64,000 bases of DNA from contig JAJEKV010000011.1 of the NCBI GenBank assembly GCA_021234155.1, positions 13,123,255 to 13,187,254 of the forward strand, read 5' to 3'. The position numbers were made by a program, and so were the translations under genes. The notes under the pieces are model-generated. The model did no database searches. It saw only the letters and a list, made by a program, of their open reading frames with translations, and had not been told where the DNA came from. This document shows, in pieces, positions 1 to 10,532 of this stretch; within the stretch, counting starts at the first letter, position 1; the number at the start of each line of letters is the position of its first letter. The stretch is from Isoetes taiwanensis (Eukaryota; Streptophyta; Lycopodiopsida; Isoetales; Isoetaceae).

Positions 1-142
1 CATCCTTGAATATGGCATCATAGTCGATATCGGATGAGGAGGGCGGTTTAGAAAATAGTTCATCATCGTACTCATAAACCGGCCTTTCTGAACCTCCACT
101 TTCTTGGGATATGGCGTTACTGAGGGACGAGGCCAAACATCT
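1..142 (-). other. possible exon fragment, acidic and aromatic; auxilin-like?
   Basis: On the minus strand one frame is open through this edge of the window and encodes a serine-rich then acidic stretch with the pattern RPVYEYDDELF...SDIDYDAIFKD. Repeated Y-D-D / D-Y-D-x-I-F patterns of this kind occur in the disordered N-terminal part of plant auxilin-like J-domain proteins, which uncoat clathrin vesicles, but no J domain is visible because the gene would run off the window. An AG dinucleotide just upstream (near 143-147) could be a 3' splice site. The assignment rests on composition only and may be wrong. Confidence 0.25.
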
Positions 143-384
143 CCTAGTGCCGGAATTGAAGAGCCAGAGCAATTATTTGGCCTAAAAACCTCATCATAAA
201 TATCACATGCATCATTCCGTCAGGGTTCAAAAAATACCTGAATAAACCCTTTGTTTGTCTGGTCCACTTTAGAAATTGCTGGTCTAAAAATTTGGATGCT
301 GGAAAAAATCCGATAGAAAAAAACATAGTTTAATGTAAAATCCGGTATATTTGTATCTTGTTATGAATATATCCGGTATGTATT

Positions 385-624
385 TTATATGAGCGGAAAA
401 TTATCTGGTGAAGGCTGTGGAGTTTTTTGAGCCCTCCGTGTATCAAAACCATGGCCATTTGCTCGCCAGACCGAAGAATTGAATGATTTGTTGCGAAATA
501 AATCCCCTTCTCTGTTTCTGTTTCTTCCTAATGATCCAAAACTTATACTGCCCAAATCTCTTAAACACATGGAGCCAATGTAGCTTGTATTTGCAGCTTG
601 TATTTGCGCTGGTTTCTGCAGCAT
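385..624 (-). other. unrecognised 79-aa open frame, candidate first exon
   Basis: A minus-strand ATG-started frame of 79 codons, rich in Arg, Asn, Ser and Gly (for example SLGRNRNREGDLFRNKSFN). It lies about 240 bp upstream, in transcription order, of the possible exon at 1-142, so the two could belong to one gene. No domain is recognised and there is no transmembrane segment. The DNA around it is not low complexity, which argues mildly for coding use. Downstream, 771-828 holds two imperfect copies of a 28-bp unit, and 830-1660 shows nothing recognisable apart from a poly-T run near 1424-1440. Confidence 0.2.
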
Positions 625-1664
625 GACCGTTCCTTTTTGCTGGGCTATGCTAAAAGGTCCAAGGATCGCCAGGATCGCCTATTTTTGAAACCTGTAAGAC
701 AATAATAGGATCAGAAATCCGGCGAAATATTTGATGAGCAAACTGGATTGTTGTTGGTTTGCTTGTAAACATAAAACTTCAATCCTTGTATTTTTCCCGC
801 TATAAAACTTCAATCCTTGTATTTTTTAGCCCTAGAAGTCTGTTCTGATTCTGCAACATTCTGCACGCCCAAGATGAATCGACCAAGGTTCTCCAATTAC
901 TTTTGTTTTTCTTTTGAATCTTCTTTTTTGAACAGGGCCTGAGCCTGTCGGCAGACAAAGCGGAATGCAGCCATGGCTCAAGATGCTGCCGATTATGGCA
1001 GATGATTTTTTTGCAGACTTATTCCACATGATTTTTATTAAATACTAACACGTACAGGGTATCTTAAGAGCCTATTCAGATTCGTTTGTTGCCTCAGGCC
1101 TCCCATACAGGTTAATCTATCTCAGGCTTCCCATAGAGGTTCTATTTCGATAATCTATCATCAAATTTTGTTGAATGTCAGCTTTTAGGCAGTCACAGAT
1201 TGCCTCTGGAGCAGTCTGCCATGGGCTAAGGTCTAAGCAGCGATGAACAGATAAAGCACAAAATAGATGAAGCAATTCGACACTATTCTGTTAACCGATT
1301 TAATCACGAAGCTATTGATTTCAACAGATACGGATTTTCAAGCTTTAGGCACTCCATCGGGCATGGATAACGAAGAAATCTGGAGGCAGAGCAGAGTCGG
1401 ATCCGCCATAAATGCATCTTTCATTTTTTTTTTTTTTTTTAACTGCACGTGTGAACTCTACAATCCTCTGCACAAAAATTAGCTTTTTCTGAATTTTGAA
1501 AAACAAAAATGACGTACGTGTCAAGCTGTGGGCTCTTCTCAGCCCAGAAATATTACACATCAATTTTCTAAGAACAAAATACACTGCTTTATATAGGTAG
1601 TGACAAACATAGTATGAAACACATATAATTATATTATATGTATGTATATCAATGACCCTCAAGT

Positions 1665-1670
1665 TTTATT
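1665..1670 (-). terminator. AATAAA polyadenylation signal of the MiAMP1-type gene
   Basis: AATAAA on the minus strand overlaps the last base of the TGA stop codon (1672-1670), so the 3' UTR is probably short, with cleavage expected about 15-30 nt further on. Confidence 0.4.
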
Positions 1671-2101
1671 CATGGGCATTTCACTTTGTATGACTTAGCA
1701 TTGGAAACCTGGGTGCAATCGATATCGTTCCAAGTGATTTGTGGCGTGCCACCACAATTGGGACCATAGTAGAGCTTGAATGGCTTCCCCTTGAACTTGA
1801 ACCTATAGGCAACGTCATTCTTGTCAAAGTTGACACATCCATCGGCACACTTAATGGTTTTAAGAACATCATAGCAGTTTGGATCTTTATAAATTATCGC
1901 CTTGCTAAAACCGGCGCTTGCAATGGATGCATGAAAGACTAGAAAGATTGCCACAACAGCAAAAAGAAGAACTTTGCAGGATGCCTTGAAAAAAAAAGGG
2001 AACTTGTGAGTGTGAGAATTCAAAGATAGATACATATATAAGTAGATGATAGATATTAATTTAACATCCAAGATAATAAAACATCCAAATTTGCATACCA
2101 T
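1670..2101 (-). CDS. MiAMP1-type secreted cysteine-rich antimicrobial peptide
   Basis: Two exons on the minus strand: the ATG alone (2101-2099), a 114-nt GT..AG intron (2098-1985, ending TTTTTTTTCAAG), then exon 2 (1984-1670). The 105-aa product has a signal peptide (MASCKVLLFAVVAIFLVFHA, cut about residue 25) and an about 80-aa mature domain with six cysteines in the MiAMP1 order: C, then KC..GC, a Y.F.F.G...LYY block, C-G-G, C, and a terminal C. The family forms a beta-barrel (Greek key) fold and inhibits fungal growth in seeds and conifer tissues. I chose the third ATG because a TATATATA box lies only about 15 nt upstream of the first ATG (2146), so the two earlier ATGs should precede the transcription start. 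The intron is a multiple of three without stops, so unspliced RNA would read through to a 158-aa form. The reading frame has no visible lesions. Confidence 0.85.
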   Translation of the reverse strand: MVCKFGCFIILDVKLISIIYLYMYLSLNSHTHKFPFFFKASCKVLLFAVVAIFLVFHASIASAGFSKAIIYKDPNCYDVLKTIKCADGCVNFDKNDVAYRFKFKGKPFKLYYGPNCGGTPQITWNDIDCTQVSNAKSYKVKCP

Positions 2102-2158
2102 TTTGCTTGCTTGTGCTGGCTTTGAGTGTGTTGTGTGCTGCATCAAGGCATGTCATGC

Positions 2159-2167
2159 ATATATATA
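2159..2167 (-). promoter_or_regulatory. TATA box of the MiAMP1-type gene
   Basis: The minus strand reads TATATATA here, about 60 nt upstream of the start codon chosen at 2101. A transcription start 25-32 nt downstream would fall near 2130, giving a leader of roughly 30 nt. Further upstream (about 2190 and 2275) the motif CTTAGTAGGC occurs twice, a possible repeated promoter element of unknown meaning. Confidence 0.55.
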
Positions 2168-2169
2168 GC

Positions 2170-5134
2170 TAAAAAATGGCGGCCTTGTCTTAGTAGGCCA
2201 GGCCACATGCAATACTTATTCGATTGGCTAAGAATAAGAAGTGGAGGCCTCCATGTCTAGGACGTGCTGCCTTGCCTTAGTAGGCAACGTGGATGCTTTA
2301 CTGAGAAACTTCTAAACATTCAGAAAAAATGCTGCATGTAAGTCAAGTTAATTAGAGATATTTTAATTTCCTATCCATGGCGTCACTCTGAGAGGTGGTA
2401 ATGTCAGATTGAGCCATCAATCGTGGCTTCACTTTGGCATCGCAGCATGTTAAATGGATTTGATTTGTGATGTTAAATGGATAGGATTTGCGTTGGCTTC
2501 TGAATATGTCAAACCCTAATCTCGGTTATGGCGGTAGAGTCGTTAGTGGAGTATGTTAGGAAGAGTCGTTAGTGGAGATGTTGACGCCATTGATGTCTGG
2601 CAGTAGCTATATTTTTTTTTTTTTTGTAGTTACACCATGGATTTCTATGGTGATTTCTACAAGGATTCATTAGCAATGGTTGTTCTGTACCTCCCAGCCT
2701 TGGGAGCGTGCTAGGGGTGGCAATACCATTCAGTCTCCCTTTGCTCCATCATTGCGTACAAGAAGGATGGTCCTGCTGTTTCAAGGAATTGACGAGAGCC
2801 AATGGGGCTGTACAGAAAGGGTTTTATTCCAGGTAGTATCCTTCTGCTGCAGAAAGGGTACAATCATTTGTGCTAATGTGAGATCAAGACTACACTGTCA
2901 GCTGAGGTGAGCAAATGTCGCCATTATTTTCTTTCAGATTCATATACTGTATTATTTTCCCAAAGGAATGATATATGTTTTTGTTAATTTCAGAATGCTA
3001 TGCCAGCTTGGCCACAATTAACATGTTGCTTCAGGCAGGGCTAAGGGTATAGTCTATTCCAACCCCAGTAAGATGGAGAATGGTAATACTGTGCTTAACA
3101 TTAGCTTTAATTACAATGGTATATTTCTTAAGCTGTACCAGCAAGGCTTTGAGAGCTTCAATGTGTTTTTACTGCATTCAGGTCCATGACATAGAAAGGA
3201 GCTCTTACATATTCGCTGTTACATATTCACATCTGAGGTTATGGCAATGGACAACTTCAAAGGCTTTAATCTATATAGGAAAAGCGGAATTGACATTGGA
3301 ATTATTGCATTTTCAATATTTGGTGCCCCGTGGATCTTCTCGAAGCTTCCTCCATGAAGTCATGTGAAGGTAAATATGCTTTTGAACGAGTTTGTAACTT
3401 CTACAAGCATACATCAATGACCAAGAATGCTTTTTCAAGATGGTTATGACTTATGACAAATCTCTGAGCTCTATAAATAAAGAAATAGGCTGCAAATTTT
3501 GGAGTCCTTGATATCAGTTTATGCAATGGTATGACTCTTGCATCTAATTCTCTCTCTCTTTTGCAGACAATCACTGTTGTGGAGCTTTACTTTCTCAAGC
3601 ATAGCATGGTACATTGATTGTTTGCATGTTGAAAATGCCATATAAACTAGAGCAGCAAGAAGCCATACAGCATTTCTTAGGCATGTGCCATGTTCTAGTG
3701 GAATTAAATGAGCAAACAAACTAAAAAACAAATTGAAACTATTGTTAAGCAACTGGACTTATCAGATCGAGAAACCAAAGGACGGACCAATATAACTAAA
3801 TAGTTCATAGGAATACAAAGCAACTGGAATAATGATATTAAGAGGCAAATAGTGCACTGTAGAGTAAAAGGACATCTGTAAAGGGATAAATATAGCAATG
3901 GAATGCAAAGGATGTCTATTCCGAGTGAATCAACTAGAACAAAGGGCTAGAAGTACCAACATGGGACAAATGAGCAAAGGCACAGAGGAATAACGTACCT
4001 GCATGAAGCAAAAATCAACCTGAAGCAAAATACTAAATGAGTTACTAGAGCGGACAAATGGCTTAATGAATTCAATGGGGTGAAAAGGAACGATCAAGCA
4101 AAAGGACCAAATGGAACAAAGACATGGAAACAAACATATGACAGAAAAGAAACTATGCAATACAAACATATCTCCCAGATGTATATGACGAAACTATACA
4201 AAGCGCAAGAATTGACGACATGAAAATATCGAATGCGAACCTCACCCATGGCGAACCTAGGGTATGATCAATCTCAAGAGGAATACGAGTCAACGAATTA
4301 AGGACAATCATATAGCCAGAAAGTCTAAATCAAAATTAAACTACAATCGAGATTGTTTGTGATTAAATGTGGATGATTGGTCATGAACCAACAATTGACC
4401 ATAAATATAGAACAGGACATTCACCAAAAATACAAGTAACTGAATATAGCAAAAAATGATGGCAGAGAGATCCAAAACCCCATACAACCATGTGCAATGC
4501 CCCTTGTAATAATGCCCCTTGTAATAACGCCTAAGCACTCTCTTAGCACTTTGTTGATCAACACCCTAAGCTACAAACATGTGACGTTCCAGGTATCTAT
4601 ACGATATACGTATGCATACCATGACACGTCACCAGTACATAGTAGGCCTAAGGGCCCCAGTGAGGGGTTCGCCTATAATAGATTTTATTAGCTATGCTAA
4701 TAAAACTAAAGGATAATTTTGGATTATAATGGCATAATTAACCTAATTAAGCCATTATGATCTAATTAACTAATTGTGACCCATGAGGGGTTGCCACCTG
4801 ACCCAAATCGATTGGTAAGGAGCGACTTACCATTTTGGGGCAAGGAATAGGGGTCCTACCCTCCAGTTCACCCCAAATTCGAATTTGGAGTGAAGGGGAG
4901 CAGTGGCCAGCAGCTTACACTTGTTTTTGCCAACACTTGACCACCAGCCTCGAACTATGGATGCCTATCGTGACCATGGCTCTAGCCAAGACACCGGTTA
5001 GTCAATAGATAGCTTCTTTCTCGCTGACACTTCTTTGAGTAGATGGAATGATTAAATTCTCTTTTATAAGTTGTTTTGAACATTTGAATGGTGTTTACAT
5101 TAGTTCTTTCTGCTTCTTCCGTGTATTGAGAATT
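2170..5134. other. long stretch without a recognisable gene
   Basis: Several short open frames occur, but none shows a family motif. About 2650-2840 on the plus strand has a frame ending at a possible CAG|GT donor (near 2831), but no homologue is recognised. The purine-rich plus strand from 3700 to 4330 gives spurious hydrophobic minus-strand frames. A 15-bp unit is repeated at 4497-4528. A T-rich run lies at about 2611-2624. The segment 4680-4770 is strongly A+T-rich. If the pyruvate decarboxylase exon split by LINE A resumes here, it would be just below 5135; a weak nucleotide resemblance exists at 5100-5125 but is not convincing. Confidence 0.5.
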
Positions 5135-5409
5135 AAGGAAGGAAGGAAGGTATTTTTATCGTCCACGAAGACCAATCGGTCTATGGGACACAATACAAAA
5201 GCGCAGCGGATTACTACCCGGATTAAAAAAACCCCGCCCCGAATGGTTTTCGAGGGAAAAACCGTGGCAGCAATCAGCCTGCTGACAAACTGTTCCAATA
5301 TACAAAATGCAAAAACAGACAAATATATACACTCATGCACCGCACCCGTAGTGCCTGATCAGCGGGCAGCCAGGCCAGGGCAAAAGTGAGCTCGCAGATC
5401 CAGTACCTC

Positions 5410-8400
5410 CTACATGTACGACCCCAGAGCACGTACTGACGGTGTGTTCATCAGCAAATGTAGGGGCAAGTCCGGCCGTACTAAGGCAAGGCGTATCCGC
5501 CCGGATCGACTCAATCTTTGGGCAACTCGGAAAGTGTGAGACTCATCCTCAATGGCACCCGTTTGACAAAGACTGACGAGGGTCGTCCCGGGCGGGGCTC
5601 CCAATCCACCGCCCGCCTCGATCTCGCGAAGATGGTGGGCACACCGTCGCGAGTGGAGGCAATGAGTCTGTTTTTTCGGGGCGGGGGACGCAGGTAGAGT
5701 CTGCGGGCCCCGGCTAACACGGGTTGATGTGCTCCTTGTAATGGGCCGTTTTGACCTGCTCTAGAGCCGGGTCCCGAGCTTGCCAAGGAAGCAAGCATCC
5801 GTGTACTCCCGCAGTGTCCACGATCGGCCTCTGTGGTCCACCGCAGACGCACTGCTCACCCGCGTTCCATCCGGGCGAACCACTGATCTCTCTTACCCCT
5901 CCAACAGGCCCTGAGCCGCTGCGGGCCCATTGCCACATCGTAAGCCAGGTGGCGGGGCCGAGCATCACCCATATTAACCACTTTCTGAAAATAGACGATG
6001 TGTGTATCAAGGGCTACCCGCTGAAGCGGCAAGAATCCGTTTCTACTCGCAGAGAATCGATAGGGGACTGAAGGTTTCACCCCAAGTGCCCGCGTGCCAA
6101 AAATGCCTTACGCACTGCTCCAAGTCATTCCAGTCGCCAAAGAGACGACCGGGCCCCAAACCTCGACCCCGTATAGAAGGACATGCTCGACCGGTTCAAA
6201 ACAGATGTGGACCGATGGCCCCAATCATAGAGCTCCACCGGTATTGATCTTGTTCTCGCATGGCATAAAGCGCTTTCCACCTGGGGCTTTGTCACCCATA
6301 GCGGATGGGCGCCCCCAACAGAGCGAGGAGGGGAACTCCACCCCCAGTACTTGTAGGTGGGCGTGACCTCCACAGGCTATCCCCGATATGTGAGTGCAGG
6401 AGGCGTGGGGTGGCGTGAAGAGGATGAGAACCACCCTGGTCTTGGCCAGATTCACGCCGCATGTCCAGAGCGGCGGGGAGAATGTGTCTAGGGCATCCGG
6501 ATGAGATCGCATAGCTTCGGGTGTGGGCGGAAAGGTCAACATCGTCCGCATAGATGAGCCGGGGGATGACCCGGTGCAAAAGTCGTATGCCACCCCCATG
6601 CTTTCGATGCCGGGGCTCTAACTGATCAATGTCGAGGCCAAAAAGTGTTGGTGAGAGGGGGCAGCCCTGCCGGACCCCGATACTACTGGTGAATGCCTGG
6701 TCCGTCGGCTGCATCCTGCCAAAACAACTCTCATACGGCCAGTATATGGCATTCTCGCATGCGCAAAAGCAGCCAGTTTGACGCCTCTAGCCCATAGCTT
6801 TTCCCGGGGGACCGTATCAAAAGCCTTCGCGAAGTCCACAAAGCAGCAATACAAGTCCCGCCGATGGTTCCGGCTGTCTTAAATCAGTGCCCGCAGTGTA
6901 AAGATATGGTCAATCGTTGAGTGGCAGGGTCTAAAGCCTGCTTGTGTGAGGGCTCGCACATCTGTTGCCTCTGCCCGGGTCAACCGCTACTTCGAGAATG
7001 CCGATACCAACGGTTTGGCGGGTGATCTTGAATCGACCATGATCGTCCGTGTAATTGGTCGGGCAAAGGTGGGTCGCCTCGCCTTGTGAATGGGGACAAC
7101 CCCGCTTGTGGTCCATTGTCGGGGAAACCTTCCCAATGCTCGCTGAACGGGGTAGTGAGGATCGGCACTAGCGGCTACCCCCGCCCATTTGAGTAACTTC
7201 GGCCGCATACCATCGAGGTCACCTTCCCATTAGCCGGTAGTTCAGGGCCCTCCACCACATCCTCCTCCGCGAGAACCAATGGGGGGCATCCCGGGGGGTA
7301 TGGGCGTGCGTGTCCCCGGTGGGTCATAGAGCCGCCGCAGTACCGCTCCCCCCGCCTCGGTGTGATGTCCCCTCAGAGGGTCGGGCTGGCCTTCAAGCAC
7401 TCTCGCGCCAAAAGGTTCGAGGATGAGTGTCCAACAAGCCGAACATCTCCCCGATGATGCACGGCAGGTGTACCGCGCTTTTGTCTCCTTCGGATGGGCG
7501 ATGCGGCATCGGTGGTGGCCTCGCAAGCGGTACCGATCCGATCGTGACTCGAGCCGGGCGCTTTGCGTTCTTTACACTCCGCATCAAACCATCGATTCTG
7601 TGAAATGTTGATCTCCTTGAGCGGCGACGCCGGGGAGGGGAGGGGGGAGGGTCCAAAAAGCACCCGTCCCGCCGCATTCGTAATAGCGAAGTCAACCGGT
7701 CTGCATCTCACGCTCTAGTGTGGGGTCCGCAATTGCCGGCGAGGCGCTCATGAGCATCTCGGCGTAGTCCTCTGCCTGCTCATAATCTAGTCGCAATGGC
7801 GAGGGGCTGGCATAGTGGGGGTTCTGCCGGCTTGTCAAACGATGTCCAAATAAAGTGGGAGGTGATCTGAGTCGACCTCCTCATCCCGACTGTCGGTGCC
7901 CACCCAGAAACGACTGATGAGATGCATAGCTTGCGCAAGTACGAACATATAGTCCACCACACTAGACCCTCCCCCATGATTGTCCTGTCTGCATGTGCAC
8001 TTGCGAGAAGCGGGCCACTGTGACAGGCCATTGCAAATTATCAAGTCAAAAATACCACATAGCGGAGCAATCGTGCGCCAAGCGAAGTGACCTGGCTGTC
8101 ATCCGATCCTCGTGGCCAGGTTGCCTCTGCGGGACGTAGCTGCAGGACATCGTCAGCGAGGGGGTCAAGTCTCATGGGCTGCTCTACTCCTGTCCGTGCA
8201 TTGAAATCCCCAAGAAGGACGACCCTACCCAACTGCTTGTGCTGTTGTATGTCATCATATAGATCGACCTAAGGGTCCATCCTATCTGCATCGGCGTGGC
8301 TGCGATAGAAGGTGCTCTCTGCGTGAGGAAAATAACAGGCGGCCAGAAAAAGAGGGTTGCCACTAGTATTATGCACACGAACCCACAAGTACCGGTTGTG

Positions 8401-8657
8401 TCTGTCTGTCTTCTGGAGGGTAACCGAATGTGCCAAGGTTGCCCGGTAGTCGCAAGCAACCCCACCATACCCCTCTGTCCTGTACAGGTATTGAAGACCG
8501 AGAAATGTTGGTAACCCGGCAGATCAGGTAGCCTGTGCCCAGCATGCTCCCATGTCTCCATGAGAAAGATGAGATCCATAGCGGCCGCCACGGAAGTTGA
8601 GACTGTCCCCTTCCGCCAAGGGAAGCCTCGACAATTCCATGAGACTACCCGAGGCAC
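5410..8657 (-). pseudogene. LINE A ORF2: endonuclease / reverse transcriptase (broken)
   Basis: Starts at 8657 with the apurinic endonuclease motif VVSWNCRGF and LMETWE. The endonuclease end is visible as the SDHLPLYLD type motif near 7850. The reverse transcriptase follows: CCFVDFAKAFDTVPREKLW (near 6800-6850), SSIGVRQGCPLSPTLF (near 6650-6680), LIYADDVDLSAH with an intact YADD catalytic box (6541-6552), then VNLAKT and KYWG blocks. The C-terminal part, near 5520-5600, has a Cys/His cluster (CQTGAIEDESH). No RNase H is evident. The RT block GVRQGCPLSP differs from the GDPLSP of typical plant L1. Numerous frameshifts separate the blocks, so no functional protein is made. Confidence 0.85.
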
Positions 8658-8849
8658 AATTCCTATTTGTCGAAGAGTCGTATGCGCGCGCCTACCGAGT
8701 CACGGGGGAGGACGGGAAGCAGAGGGCGAAAGAGAAGTAGATGGAGCGGAGGCAAAGATGTGGTCGAGAGGGCGGGGTCGTGGAGGGAGCAGGAGTAGGA
8801 GCAGGAGAAGGGGGCGTGGGTAGGAGAAGCGTAAGTGGGCCACGCTTAG

Positions 8850-10297
8850 TCAGCGGGTGGGGCTGCGGGTCTGCAGCAGCAGCAGCAGTCGGCGTAAAAT
8901 GTGCATCCTACCCCAAACCAATCCTGCGGCACCCCCTTGGTGGTGAATGCCTCTGACCCTGACAAGCTCCTGTCTGCGTGCCTCCTGTTGTGCGGGTGTG
9001 AGGTCCCAGTCCACGTACAGGGATGTCCCCTTTAGCATCTTGCCCTGGCGCAATATGGCATCACGCATCTACGCATCCGCAACCGCGAATATGACAATGC
9101 GGTCACGACCCGGGAGCTGAGCCCCACGGTGGGCTGCCCGGGAAATGTGAACTGGCCCCGGGAATGTCATCCGATCGAGAATGTGTGTTCGGATGTTGTG
9201 GGCGAGACTCTCCCCCTCCTCTTCTGGCATGCCTCGGACTACCAGATTGTGGCCTCTCCGTCTGCGCTCTTGGAGTTCTGCGGCCTGCGGGTCAAAGGTG
9301 GGCGAGGGCCGGGGCCTGTGCTGGGGTGGTGGTGGTGGTGGCTGGGATGGCGTGGGGTGGCTTGAGTGCGGGGCAGCAGTGCGTGGTCCTGGCTGCCGGC
9401 GTGGAGGCTGTTGCGGGGTAGCGGTCTGAGCCGCGTCCTCGGCCCTGTGAAGTCGGGAGCACAGCTCTTGCAGGGCCTGCTGCTGCTTGGCCATCTCCTG
9501 CCTGCACTGCTGCAGCTGACTATGAACCTCGGTAGGGAGATCCTGGCCCTGTCTATGGATGGCTGCCCGCAACCCCTGGAGCTCCAGGCTTTGAGTAGCG
9601 AGGGCGTGCTCGAGCCCCAGCACACGGGCGTCCATAGCCGGGCTTCTTTGCTCGATGGTACTCAAGAACCCGGCCGTAATGCGGGTTTGCCCGCAAGAGC
9701 GGCCTGCGCTCCCCGTGCCATGGTGGTGGCTTCCTCAACCTCTGACTGAAGCCGAGACACAGTGACCATCGTCTCGTGCATTGCCTGCTCCCTCTCCTGT
9801 GTCATGGTGTCCAGAGTGATGAACACAGAGTCCAGATGGGACCGCATGTCAGCGAGCTCCTACCTGGCCTGTTGCCGTTCGAAGTATGCCAGGCCAAGGC
9901 CATCTTCTACGTGCTGTGTGCGGGTCTCCAGGCCTGTGATGCGGTTCTTCTCGACCCCCAGTTGCCTTCTGAGTACATGGGGTGCCGAGGACTCCATCTC
10001 CATTGTCATGCCAGCCAGGCGGGCACTGTTAGCCTCAATACGGGCACTGTTAGCCTCCACGGCCGCTTTGACGTGGCTCCAATTCTCTGTCGAGGCAGGA
10101 GTTCCTGTGTGGTCTGAGCAATCAATCCCTTCCAACCGGGCTGGCCGCGCTGAGGGGGCCTTAGCCTTAGCCCGAGCCTCCTTCTTCATGGAGGATGACT
10201 CTCCCCTGTCCATGATGGCCGATTGGGACTGTTTGCGTGGCGGCCCTTCGCCTTGGTTTTCCCAGGATGGCCCATCTTCTGTGGCCATGACTTCCAA
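8850..10297 (-). pseudogene. LINE A ORF1: coiled-coil RNA-binding protein (broken)
   Basis: Encodes the LINE nucleic-acid chaperone that would coat element RNA. The broken frames (10297-9860, 9847-9662, 9665-9069, 9068-8850) read in order as: a basic N-terminus with PPRK; long heptad-like helices (AAVEANSARIEANSARLAGM, then the LxxELQGLRAAI region); a Pro-rich hinge; then an RRM-like segment beginning NLVVRGMPEEEGES; and a C-terminal block ILRQGKMLKGTSLYVDWDLT followed by PAQQEARRQEL. The last two blocks match the layout of L1 ORF1p (transposase_22 family: NLxIxGxPE..., then ...KMLKxG..LxxDLSxxTxxxRR). CCHC knuckles usual in plant L1 ORF1 are not seen. At least three frameshifts or stops break it. 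Confidence 0.75.
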
Positions 10298-10532
10298 AGT
10301 TTGAGGGGTCTCTGGCTGCGAAAAGCGTGCTCAGAATCCAATTTGGGGACTCAAAATCGCGGTCAAAGCACCTTTTGAGGGTTTGGGGGTTTTGGGGCTA
10401 GAGAGAGATTGTAAACCCTAGAGAGAGAAAGCCAGAAAGGGCAAATCAAGGGGGCTTTATGCAAGGGCAGTGAGGGCACTAGAGAGAGAGTGAGGGCGCT
10501 AGAGAGAGAGCGAGGAGGGTGCTGGGCGCTGG

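Larger units (their letters stand above)
5135..10532 (-). mobile_element. LINE copy A, near full length, decayed
   Basis: A non-LTR retrotransposon on the minus strand. In element order it has a CT-rich 5' UTR (10532-10300) with repeated CTCTCTCTAG, ORF1 (10297-8850), ORF2 with apurinic endonuclease and reverse transcriptase (8657-5410), a 3' UTR with a stem-loop, and a tail of four CCTT-type units (5150-5135) instead of poly(A). It is homologous to copies B (31239-36748) and C (59560-62734) and to 3' ends at 44545-44700 and 63893-64000. The 5' end abuts a pyruvate decarboxylase exon exactly, so the element inserted into that gene. No clear target-site duplication was seen. Many frameshifts and stops make it inactive. 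It is much more G+C-rich than its surroundings. Confidence 0.9.

Noticed and set aside
1345-1662. 105-codon minus-strand frame across a poly-T run
   Set aside because: It contains a Lys run from the homopolymer and no motif; it lies just beyond the peptide gene stop in non-coding sequence.
3519-4169. Consecutive hydrophobic minus-strand frames resembling membrane proteins
   Set aside because: They arise from a purine-rich plus strand (Phe/Leu/Cys codons on the complement). No conserved motif or splice logic.
5095-5134. Continuation of the pyruvate decarboxylase exon after LINE A
   Set aside because: A KKQKELM-like reading resembles KKEKAII of the family for only about seven codons, then hits a stop and loses similarity. 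Too short to claim.
9366-10304. Overlapping plus-strand frames opposite LINE A ORF1
   Set aside because: Shadow frames of a decayed ORF1 with high G+C. The minus strand carries the recognisable coiled-coil and ORF1p blocks.
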